Shown piece by piece: positions 53,867-64,000 of a stretch of DNA of 64,000 bases (positions are counted from its first letter, which is position 1; every line of letters begins with the position of its first letter). A model generated the notes under the pieces. That model did not search any database. It saw nothing but the letters and a program-made list of their open reading frames with translations, and was not told the origin of the DNA. Both the position numbers and the translations under genes were made by a program. Origin of the DNA: Loripinus fragilis (Eukaryota; Mollusca; Bivalvia; Lucinida; Lucinidae); assembly GCA_964019695.1 (NCBI GenBank), contig OZ026525.1, positions 86,504,779 to 86,568,778 of the forward strand. The letters are read 5' to 3'.

Positions 53867-54800
53867 TACGAGGGATGATCAAAAAGTTCTTCGGGATACT
53901 AGGCCACTACTTTTCAATATAATCTACATTCAAGACAATGCACTAAGCCCATCTCTGTTCGAGCTTTTTTATCCCTTCAAAATGGAAGGCCTTTTCCTGG
54001 TCCCCCGCGTACTCGTTTACTGCCTCTATGACGCCTTCATTGCTTCCATACTGTGCACCACGAAGATGGGATTTCAGTTTTGGAAACAGATAGACGTCAG
54101 AAGGAGCCATATCAGGAGAATATGTGGGATGAGGAAGTATTTCAAATCCACATAAAGTCGCAGCAGTCATGGCAACTTGTGACGTGTGAGCAGGGGCGTT
54201 GTCTTGCAAGAACAGAAGACAGCGAGTCAGTTTTCCTCGCCTCTCTCTTGTGATTTCCCAGCGTAGCCACCTCAATTCACCTGCATATATGCACCGTTTA
54301 TCGTGCGACATTGCTCAAGTTAATAAATCATGATCACCCCTTGACTATCCCAAAAGATTGAGGACATCACCTTCCCTGCTGAATAAACACTCTAAAATTT
54401 CTTAAGAGGGGTTGAGCCAGGGTGCTCTCATTGTTTGCTATTTATTTTTGACTCTTGGTCATGAACCCATGTCTCATCTTGGGTTACAACTCGCGCGATA
54501 AAAATGCTGGGATCATCTTCATAGCGAGACAGGAGGTACCTAGAAATATCGAGCTGAGTCCTTTTCTGATCATCAGTCCTTTTCTGATCATCGGTCAACA
54601 TTCGCGGCACCCATCTTGCCGAAACCTTTGACATACCTAAGATGTCGGTTAAGATTGATAGTACTGCCCCCAAACTTATGCCCACTTCACTAGCTATGCT
54701 TTGCAGGTCTCGCCTCCTATCACACATAACCAGGGTGTGCACGACCTTAAAAAAGCGCGTCAACCTCACCCTTATTTCAGAAATCAATGTCTGATACTTA
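53867..54800 (-). pseudogene. mariner transposase, truncated and decayed
   Basis: Minus strand. The N-terminal part is partly lost; then CDRRRDLQSIASEVGISLGA (helix-turn-helix), VSARWVPRMLTDDQKR, VVTQDETWVH (first catalytic Asp), FLQDNAPAHTS (second) and YSPDMAPSDVYLFPKLK (third, DD34D type). Breaks: an 18-bp duplication (TDDQKRTDDQKR) and stops between 54311 and 54428. The TIR ACGAGGGATGATCAAAAAGT is at 53868-53887; no matching right TIR was found. Confidence 0.85.
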
Positions 54801-54993
54801 TTCTACATAACCAAATCAAAACATAGAGCTAAAGTATCTTTTAAGATGTTTTTTCTCACGTACATGTTGGCTCAGCTCAACGGACATTGCATTGAGCGGA
54901 ATGTTTTTGCCCACCACAATAAAAAGTCACGTGGTCAAAATTATCAGAACACATGGTCAATAAGCCCGGATGAAAACAATAACATTGGACTAG

Positions 54994-55051
54994 TCTATTC
55001 TTGTATCATGTGAATACTTTCACCATATCATTCACATGATACAAGAATAGA
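54994..55051. repeat. 58-bp perfect-arm palindrome
   Basis: 22-bp arms TCTATTCTTGTATCATGTGA... and exact complement, 15 bp before the next TIR element. Confidence 0.85.
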
Positions 55052-55065
55052 CAAAAGTTTATTAC

Positions 55066-55985
55066 GAGACCTGTTTCATGTTTATTTGAACATATTTGAA
55101 TTTCACTTTTTGCAGTTGAATATAGTTAAAAGAAACAAATTTTGCCTTTTTATGCATAACCGACGTGTTCCTGGTATTGCCAAATAGACAAGATGGCAAT
55201 TTAAAGCATAGCCATCACACAGTGGTACATAAGTAAATTCCCATCTCTTTTGACTGATTTTAAGAGCTAAAACAGGTGTATCTTCTAAGAAAATACGTAT
55301 TTAAGTATGACATTTTCTTTTAAGTATAGAGGCACACTCAGTCTATTATTAAAATGAGAAACAGCCTATGTGTGCCTGTTTTTGCTTGGAAACTGGGCTT
55401 ATAAAGTTATTCCATACAAGTGCCCAAATGGGTATCTCATGTATAAACTGTGTCTTGGAAGAAGTTTGAAAAACAAATTCTCAAAGCTCACAGCCAACTC
55501 AATTTCTTAGATATTTTAAGTATCTATTACCGATAAAACTGATCACCAAATATTGCATTTGAGTATTTTGTATACAATTTAGTGTTGCTATAGAAACTGT
55601 AAACCCTAAACTTTGATGTTCAAGTCGCTTCCAAAAAGTAAATATCCGACCGGAATGCTTTATTTTCTAACAAAACATCATTTATTTATCTATGTACAAT
55701 ATATAAAAGGTTCCAATAGAAAAACTTCATATCTTTTAGAGAAATTGTTCGAGAAAGATTTTGTACATTTCGTTTCAGACAGCATTTTTAAACGCTTAGA
55801 ATTTGACCACTCGTCCTCAGAGACTGTTTCAAACCAGAAAATAAAAAAATAAGAACTATAATCTTGATGACTGCGTATTCCTGGAGATCAGACTAACCCA
55901 TGGCAATGGATTATTACCCAATATAACGAGAAATAAATGAGTAACAGCATTTTCAAATTTGTTCAAATAAACGCGAAACACCTCT
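55066..55985. mobile_element. 920-bp TIR element, copy 2
   Basis: GAGACCTGTTTCATGTTTAT to GCGAAACACCTCT, similar throughout to 37881-38791, including shared internal small frame. Confidence 0.85.
55613..55852 (+). CDS. small ORF of the 920-bp element, unknown
   Basis: 79 codons: KSLPKSKYPTGMLYFLTKH, RKTSYLLEKLFEKDFVHFVS and SSETVSNQKIKK. The first codons and most residues agree with the copy at 38428-38616. No known domain. It could be the remnant of an element-encoded protein or a chance frame in a young repeat. Confidence 0.35.
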   Translation: MMFKSLPKSKYPTGMLYFLTKHHLFIYVQYIKGSNRKTSYLLEKLFEKDFVHFVSDSIFKRLEFDHSSSETVSNQKIKK

Positions 55986-56025
55986 TATATATGCTGATGA
56001 TATCACAATTCTGTTTATATGTATA

Positions 56026-57048
56026 CTATGCACAATAAGTTTAGCAATTTCTTATGTTTCGCATCTTTACGTGCTCATCTTTGTGCAGAGTCGAGCAATT
56101 TCAAATGCAATGGCGAGAACAGGATCTTAGACAAATGAAACCACGAATTTACAGACGCCATCCTTTAAATATGCATTTGGGGAGAGCAAGAATTGCAGGA
56201 GGGGTCAGTAAGCAAAAATGACATCCGTTGTAAGTAATGATTAATGATAAGCTTGTGACTTTTCGTTTGGTGGTCTTTCATCTTCCTCGTGCATCATACG
56301 CCTACAAAAACTATTGGTTGTGTGACAGATGTGATAGAAATTCCATGCTGAAAAAATCAGCTGCCATCAATGACGTCAAAACATAGTCATCATTTGATTA
56401 CACTTTTAATGTTAATTGGCGTGCCAATTCAACAGAGACTCAGTTTACAAAGATGGCATAGGCTTACAATGTAATTATTGATCTTATGGTTGATTAAAAC
56501 CTTAAATGGGCGGAAAATGGTGCGACGCATTTGCGAGATAATGGTGACGTTAGATTTTATCTTTCGGCTCGTGCTCTATAGCCGTGAAGATGTTTCATTC
56601 AACATTATTTTTCTGAATGTGTTGGAAAGCATAATACTGTTTCACTTGTCAATGTGGTTCAAGAAAAACCGACTAGAAACACCGTTTAAAGCCGATAACG
56701 TAAAAGCATTAATAAAAACGTCAAATTGTGAAAACTTGGTCCTTTATTTCTCTTAGACAGTTCAGAAAATTGCAGCATTTGCTATGTTTTTTTTGTGTCA
56801 GTGACCAAACAATCGCTTGAAAATGTTTTTGGCTTCCCCCAATGATCAGAAATACCCACGTTACCCGTTAGCCTTAAAACTTAACGTCACTTTAGCACGG
56901 CCGCTGCGTTTGGTAATTCCATATTTTTTTAATGGAAATTCTTGTCAGATGTTCGGCGCTTGTATCTTCATGCCAGCAAATGAAACTTGAGATCTGATGT
57001 GGATGGGCTTACCGATATAAAAACAATTGCTAAACTTATTGTGCATAG
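56026..57048. mobile_element. 1.0-kb TIR element with TA duplication
   Basis: CTATGCACAATAAGTTTAGC at 56026 is exactly inverted at the right end (57048), with TA outside (56024-56025, 57049-57050). Interior frames at 56094-56230 (QWREQDLRQMKPRIYRRHP) and 56478-56753 are unassigned. Confidence 0.82.
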
Positions 57049-57520
57049 TATGTATGTAATAATAAACTGTCACAACACCTTGGTAAAACAGAAGGGATAC
57101 TTAAGAAGGTTAAAACAAATGATTGTTATGGTCAGACAACTGGTTCTACAGCATTTGTAAGATATCTAGGTCTTAATACTGATAGTTTTCCTAGTTTGGG
57201 AAATGGTTGTTAATAACATTCTCTCTATAGTTAATGCTCGTCTTAAGTTAATGTATGGACATACTGCAGTAATAGTCTATCATCAAGCGTTACTTGATTT
57301 TATGTCACTTTGACCATTCTTGCACTTCTTTGTTTTCTGACCCCCTAAACGTCGGAAAACAAAGTCATTAGTTCAACAATTTCCGTGGACCCAGATGAAG
57401 TGTAACTGCTGATTTTTTTTTTGATAGATTTGAACTTGCTTACCCTTGCTTGCGTAACATTGAAACTTGAATAAAGCAGCTTAGACTAAAATATGTGCAT
57501 ACAAATTTCTACTACTTACA

Positions 57521-57577
57521 AGTGTCCAGGCTATCGGAGCCTGTACCTATGCGACCGTTTTTTCGAGCAAAAAATGG
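57521..57577 (+). repeat. left arm of a 57-bp inverted pair
   Basis: CCAGGCTATCGGAGCCTGTA to CGAGCAAAAAATGGCGGA, translated GYRSLYLCDRFFEQKMAE. The same sequence occurs on the opposite strand at 63524-63580. Confidence 0.8.
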
Positions 57578-58012
57578 CGGAAAATGAAGACAAGAATACC
57601 CACAGGCTGGAGAACAACGGTTATCACTATTCAATAAGATTGGTTTTAGTTATCCAAATACTAGCCAGTACTAAATAATGGATTGGAGATGTTCTCATAT
57701 GTAGAATTAGTTCGAGTTTTGTCCCAAAAATCGATATTTGCCACGAAAACAAGTGTATTTTCTCTCTGCTCAGTGAAACACCGCTACATACACCGATTCG
57801 CGAGGCTAAATTCACATGCTTCCATTTGAAATCACAAAGCAAATACCTGATTTATCCGTAGTTAAAAACTATATGTTTAAGGCCATTCGCACCATTTATC
57901 TCTTTTTAGTTTAATTTGTATATGTTGATCATTTTTTACACTGTACGTCACACTGTTTTTTCCATTTATACTGTAACGTTTTTCTAGCAAGGTTAACATT
58001 CCATTGTATGAG

Positions 58013-58086
58013 TACTTCGAGCAAAATAAAGCCTCTGTATGCGTATTTTGAGACCAAACTTATTGAACGGGTATTCTGAGCAGAAC
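58013..58086 (+). repeat. GTATTCTGAGCA-type repeat cluster
   Basis: GAGTACTTCGAGCAAAAT, GTATTTTGAGACCAAACTT and GGGTATTCTGAGCAGAAC at about 28-33 bp spacing. A matching inverted cluster is at 63000-63110. Confidence 0.6.
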
Positions 58087-61000
58087 CTTGATGGAAAAAT
58101 TAGAGCTAAATAGACCAAGAATGATGTCTACTCACATAAGGCTGGTAACATTTAGCCCAGTCTATCTGTGAGTCGTTGGCCTTTTTCTTTGTTTCATCAG
58201 AGCATGTTAATTTGATTGGATGGTTTCTCTGTGATGATACATTGCAATAGTTTGAAAACCTCTATGCCATCTACACAGTTTTTGTTTTAACAACAACAGC
58301 ATCTAGGGCAAATATTTGGTACCAGTAAAATGTATTTAAGACCCCACTCTGTGGCTTATGCTACAGTCCGACAATGTTCCAAGGGGATGTTTCTATTTTG
58401 GGTGATTCATTGTTAATTGTTGCTCCCATTCTGTGGTCCCTTGTGTCCATGTTTTGTTGTGCATTGCTTTTTGTTCTAAATAGTTTTGCAATCATCTTGA
58501 TTGGGAAGAGAGAGCTGATCGCTTTACTTTGTTTGTCTTCTTAGTGGCTTGTTACTGTTATGGCTGTGGCTGTTCCTTAAGGTGCTGTTGGTGTGATTGT
58601 GGTATTTCCTAATCATGCTACTTAAACAATAAACAGTATGATTTAACAGTTATATGTGTTACTTATTTTCAAAAACATTACTATTTAATGCAGTACTATC
58701 ATTAGACCATGAGCTGCCACAACACCCCCAAAGAAGGAAGTTGTAGACTGTGTTTTTCTAAAACCACATATTTTAACCGGAAAATAAAGTTATTTGCTCT
58801 TTAATAGTTTGGGAGTTACCCTGCAATAGAAAAAAATACTATGTTATCCTGAAAAAATGGAGTTCATATAACATTTATATCAAAATATTCCTATTTCTTG
58901 CATATCAATTTCATCTTTAAATCAAATGTGAATGACTAGCAATAAAATTTTAACTAATAAATTTAGGCAAACTGTTCTTATTGTTATATATTTTAATTTC
59001 TTTTAATTAAAATAGTTAATGCATTTATGATACTATATGAGTGAGTACTGCTAGTTTATGTAAATTACTGTCATTGGAGTACGCAGTAATGAGAGAAATG
59101 ATGAATATTGTATTTGACACAAAATGCAACAAAGCAATAACTCCAATAAAGCATGGCTGATTAAATCACTTGAAACTGTAATCACTTAAAATGCCACTTC
59201 AAGTCAGAGTGTTTTATCAAATATGTAAGCAGCATTTAAAAACACACACAAAAATTTCTTAAATGCTTATATGATAATCTTTCATCTCTCTGAAATGTAT
59301 ATGTTTGCTTCTTTTTTATATAAAGAATGGTATATACAATACATTTTATCACTGACTACAACCCAATTTAGATTAAAAAAATTGATATTAAACGATTGAA
59401 GTTCCTATTAAGATCTAACGCCCATTGTGTAAGCCACCAAAATACATATAATTATAGCATATCAGCTATTGATACACCAACTATATTGATAATATTTGGG
59501 GACAAAAGCTAACTCATAACTCCTAAAATTGACTAAAATATGTCCTTTAAAATATAGGTCGAAATTGAGAAATGAAAAGATATGAAACATTAAAGCAGAC
59601 ATTAATCCATGTTATAAGAAAAAAGAAAATGATTTTTAATCATAATGGTTTCTGCCCCATGCATGGCACAGAACATGCCTATTCCTATGGTAATAATCGC
59701 TTTATATCCAAAGCATATTCAGGTTGGTGAAGTTAGGGAATTGTTTCTTCTAAATAGGATGTCTTATAAAATGTTATCAGCTAAGTAAATGATCAGAAGC
59801 ACTAAGTTGGTGTGATCAATGCAACCATTAGTTATTCTGAAAATAAACTAAAATCTGTTTAAAAGCTAAAACAAGTAATGTGCATATGCATATAGATGTC
59901 AGTATACACTGTAATATTGAGATAGTCTCTTTCAAAATTAACTGATTACAGACAAGTATTATGCATACTATCTTATATTACATGTATCAAATTTTATTTT
60001 ACCAACTCTCAGATGATTGATTCTATCTGGAATGTAAACGGAGTTAAAGTGTATGCTACCACCTGCATAAAATCTTAAGTAATTGGCAGTCTTCTTATCG
60101 TTAATTAAAATAGATATACAGAAAACTAGCCTGTATCATGTTAGGGATTATGTTTGTATATTGTGAACAGCAAAGAAACTGGGTACACATTTTGTTTCAA
60201 ATAACTGATTACATTTCTTTCAATTTAATTAAACTTAGATTTTATCAGATAAATATAACAAAAATCTACACCCAACAGATATAAGCTTACAAACCCAGTT
60301 ATATACTGTCTTTGACAACAATTTGGACACACAAAGGACCATACAATATATTTTATATGGTTATATATGTTACTTTGATAAATTTGTCAGAAAAAGAAAA
60401 TGTATCTTTCTACTATTACTGAAATGCTATCATTTTTTTGTTTATGAGTTTGGCTGTTGTCAGGCCCACAGGAGTTTACCTGTTGGATTTCTTTTGCTCC
60501 AGTATTCAGTTTTATTTACTGTTGAGTCCTTATCTTTGCTTTATCTCCTTTTTATATATTGACTTATATGTTCTAAAAATGAAACGTTGATAAGTTAGGG
60601 GTCTTTCATGCAAACCAAAAATCTACGTGTCTTGATCCACATCTGAACTAAGTGTGAGGTTGGCACTCTGTGAAATGGGTATAAGTCCTACAGTAAAATA
60701 TTTTAACTGGCCGTTTAAAGGCTGTGCATCTTTTGTGGATCATTACTTGACAAAAATGTGGATCAATTATGTTATTTCTGTCTTGTTTTTGTTATGCTTT
60801 CGTGCACGTCTGTTTATTGATACCTTGTAGTCACCTGCTGGGAAAGGGCTGACCCCTTGGCTCTCGTTTGTGATGTCTAATTGTGAAGTTGTCACTTTCC
60901 CATTGGTATCCTGGGTCAGGTGTGGTGCTTGATTGTATCGATTCCTGATCTTTGTCCTCTTTCTTACCTTTAAAATCTTTAACTTTGGACAAATCAAAAT

Positions 61001-61803
61001 AGATATGCTGTGGATATAAAACTTTCAAATATTTACTTTTTTTATTAGAAATGTAAGTGTGTATAGATATAGTTGCTTGAATAGAATTGATAATTATTTT
61101 AAGACAAACTGATATCTTGTCATAAATTCAACACTTAAAAAATTTTGGGATGATATAAAGTATTATATGACATAAAATGTAAGGTATTAAGGAATATATA
61201 TCACACTTCTTAAAGTCTGTAATGTATGATGCATATTAACATACAAGCAACAAAACTTATATTTTACACCAGAAACTATGTTAGTTATAGCTTTTCACTC
61301 CTATCTATCTGTAGAGTGCTCATTGGTGGTTTTGTAAAGTGTACATGCTTATTTTCAAAGTGAAAATATTCTTTCCTGAATTAACATTTTATTTGAGGTC
61401 ATCATATTCAACAGCCTATAATTCTACAAGTATGTGTGATAGAAACAAGTTATTTGTAGTTTTTTTTAAATATTAAGTAAATTGTCTATTAGGAACATTT
61501 ACTTGAAATATAAATACTTTATATGAAGATTATCAAAAGAAACTATTTAACATATATTATTTTGTAAGGTGTAGTTGTACATGTAACGTAAATGACATAA
61601 ATAACATAAAGGTATGTTTCTGGAAGCAAACAATTTATTTTGATACTTGTTTAAACCCCAAACGAGCTGTTTGCAGTTTAGAAAGACTATTTATATCATA
61701 TTGATACTCTTAATTGCCACAATTTTGTTTTAATAGTAAAACATGGGGTAGTTGTACAAAACACCTGCACTGAAAAACTGCTACCACAATTTGATCATAC
61801 GAC
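58087..61803. other. AT-rich; no gene, one dispersed repeat
   Basis: Low-GC sequence with stops in all frames. 60640-60980 is an inverted copy of the repeat at 35665-36100 (GATTGTATCGATTCCTGATC, GGGTCAGGTGTGGTGCTTG). Nothing else recognised. Confidence 0.5.
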
Positions 61804-62457
61804 GTGCCAGGAAATGCTGTAGAAGGCTAGTCCTAACTCTTTATGAAGTCAAACCTTTTCAGGCATGAAACGTTTGTGAATTGAATTTTCAAATATTTAG
61901 CTCCTAAATTAAAATAGCAGATTTTGAGTCTCAGACCTGAAAATTTGATGACAGAATTGAAGCCAGTTCCTTGATACTTTTGAACACAGTTCATCAACAG
62001 ATTTGCATTATGCTCAATGACATATGGCTGGAAAATAATTGATGATTAGTATAAATTTAATGGATGAATTGATGTTGACTGACTCCCATCGTATGTTCCA
62101 TATTTGCAAATAGATATCATGTCCTATAACCTATTCGCTTTTTTTCTTGTACTAGTTACTTCTCTCTTTGTACTACACAAACTCAGCCATTTGAAGATTG
62201 AACGCTATGTAAAGATATGCATATTTTACTAAGCACATATTTGGCAGCTTGGAGCCGAGCTAGATTTGATGTAATACGTAGATAAACTTATGTTAGAATA
62301 ACGATTGAATGTGATCATTGTCAGTGTAGAAGATTGATAGAACATTTTCCCTGACAATTAGAGAATATTTTTACTGTTAATTTTAACTACTGGATCATCA
62401 ATAATGGGTGACTAACATAAAGAGTTAGGACTAGCCTTCTATGACATTTCTAGGCAC
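61804..62457. mobile_element. 654-bp TIR element
   Basis: GTGCCAGGAAATGCTGTAGA then AGGCTAGTCCTAACTCTTTA, inverted with few changes at 62416-62457. No coding capacity seen. Confidence 0.78.
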
Positions 62458-62999
62458 CAAGATCAGTTGTTGATTTTAAAAAATGTATTTTGTTTACCTG
62501 ATTAATTAATAATAGGCAAACATTTGAAGGATACATGGAGCTAGACTGATGTCATCCTATGGCTAGATTTATACTTTATTTTAGATGTAGTTTGTCAAGA
62601 TGACAAGCATTCTGTTTAGATACAAAATCAGATTGATTGTAGGCATACCATATTTTTTCCATCATACCTTCAATGAGTAATGTTTTTATGTTTCATGATA
62701 TAAACATATTTTGCACAGACAATGGCATGGTGGCTTTATAGACATACGCCATGTGTAAGTCCAATAAAAGCGAGGTACAATGGCTAATATGTGTCTTAAT
62801 TGAATTTATATCAGGCCTTTGTTTATTATATCATCAATAAATGAATAAGAATTGGGATATTCCATAAAATTACAATATAATATTTGTCAGAGAACTGATA
62901 TCTAGTCTTGATTCTGCTTAAACCAGTAGAAGTAGCGTAGTTTGCTGTTTGTTTGTTATTCTGCTGATTGCCTCTCTAGATAGACATGGTATGACTCAG
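62458..62999. other. nothing identified
   Basis: AT-rich sequence without supported exons or repeat boundaries. Confidence 0.4.
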
Positions 63000-63110
63000 A
63001 ATCGCAAAGGCTTTGCTACTCAAACTACTCGTACAGAAATTATGCTCAGAATACTCATCCAGAAGCGTTGCATAACTCGAAATACCCATCCACCTCAACT
63101 CGAAAAACGC
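63000..63110 (-). repeat. GTATTCTGAGCA-type repeat cluster, inverted
   Basis: On the minus strand: GGGTATTTCGAGTTATGC, GAGTATTCTGAGCATAATTT and GAGTAGTTTGAGTAGC, the same pattern as 58013-58086. Confidence 0.6.
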
Positions 63111-63523
63111 TACAGTTTATACGCCCCGTAAGTGGAACTTTTGGTGTGCGTAAGTCTGTAAATGGCCATAAAACTGGGGTAAAGTTTAGAAAAAGCAATA
63201 TGTTTGGGATACATTTACTTTTCTCTTCGTGCCACAGGTTTAACATAAAGAAAATGTGAAAAAAAATCATCTTATCTTGACGAAAATGTGAATTCAATGG
63301 CCCAAACCCAGGCAAATTTTACTGAGCAACAGCCGTTTCAGCAGCATTTTTATTCATAACAGCAAAATAAAACATGTATAAACAGAAATCAAGAAACATT
63401 TCAAGAAAAATTCCATGTTGGAAGCGGAACGCGCATTCAATCTGTTAAATCAAATGGACAAAATATGTATTTACCTCGTATATTTCTCCCTCTGGTGCGG
63501 TGCATCCTACAACGTCCGCTATT

Positions 63524-63580
63524 TTTTGCTCGAAAAAACGGTCGCATAGGTACAGCCTCCGATAGCCTGGTGTCATACAT
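63524..63580 (-). repeat. right arm of the 57-bp inverted pair
   Basis: Minus strand reads CCAGGCTATCGGAGGCTGTA and CGAGCAAAAAATAGCGGA, then VVGCTAPEGEIYE followed by GAG|GTAAAT, a donor-like site. This could be an exon or an element end. The remaining 63581-64000 shows nothing recognisable. Confidence 0.65.
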
Positions 63581-64000
63581 ATTTGAAGGAGAATGGTTCT
63601 CTAATGATAAATAATAAATGATTTATAGCCCGAATATAACCACAAACTAGCCACATTTATCTGCTGGCAACTATGCGACGTCGCCAGCAAAACGTAACAT
63701 GCTCGAATTAGTTTTCATTTCATCGTAAACGATTACAGATTCCGACCGATAATATCAATTAAGTAATCTTGATACAAATCTACCCATAAATGATGACCAA
63801 ACCTTAAAAAAGATTGAAACATTTCTATCACCGTCACCCTTGCATGCTGTAAATCGTGGTGAAGGATACCTCCAAATAAGTCAGTGGTTGTGATGTGTGG
63901 GAGATATTAAGTCAAAATCGCTTAAATGGTGATACCTTTAAAACTACATAAATGGATTATCCCCTGGAAAACAGCTAAGACCCTGATAGAGAAGGATTAT

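Overview
The window looks like nuclear DNA of an invertebrate, most likely a bivalve mollusc. It is AT-rich, has introns, and is crowded with short non-autonomous transposons, tRNA-derived SINEs, LINE fragments and near-perfect palindromes. The mollusc assignment is an inference from the repeat types and from the divergence of the one recognisable gene; nothing here fixes the species.

The main gene is an ARMC5 orthologue on the minus strand (48828 down to 28039). I could join eight coding exons in one frame: 48828-48649, 46724-46623, a 31-nt microexon 44526-44496, 39612-39426, 36743-36603, 33800-31411, 29791-29614 and 29038-28039. All junctions are GT-AG with matching phases, giving 4209 nt and 1402 residues. 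The protein has an N-terminal armadillo region, a long disordered linker, a second helical block and a C-terminal BTB domain. In mammals ARMC5 is a CUL3 substrate adaptor acting on the RNA polymerase II large subunit. Three near-perfect palindromes lie inside its coding exons. One (32059-32148) is a miniature transposon with a clean 9-bp target duplication, and a sister copy with its own 9-bp duplication lies at 1634-1719. Insertion plus duplication is 99 bp, so the frame was kept.

A second gene is represented only by its last coding exon on the plus strand (6606-6734); I could not name it. It and ARMC5 converge on about 21 kb of repeats.

Layout: 74-2807 is a terminal-inverted-repeat (TIR) element; 3362-5422 is an open LINE reverse transcriptase; 6.0-16.8 kb is a mosaic of TTAA-flanked MITEs and SINEs; 16.8-19.4 kb is a 47-bp tandem array split by a mariner-like element; 19.5-28 kb is SINEs and TIR elements; 28.0-48.8 kb is ARMC5 with repeat-filled introns; 49-57 kb holds LINE and mariner pseudogenes, microsatellites and paired TIR elements; 57.5-63.6 kb is AT-rich and bracketed by a 57-bp inverted repeat.

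Most of the window is therefore mobile DNA. Two SINE families, three MITE groups with TTAA ends, one family with 4-bp duplications and several TA-flanked elements can be defined from target duplications and nested insertions. Some short ORFs inside these elements remain unexplained.
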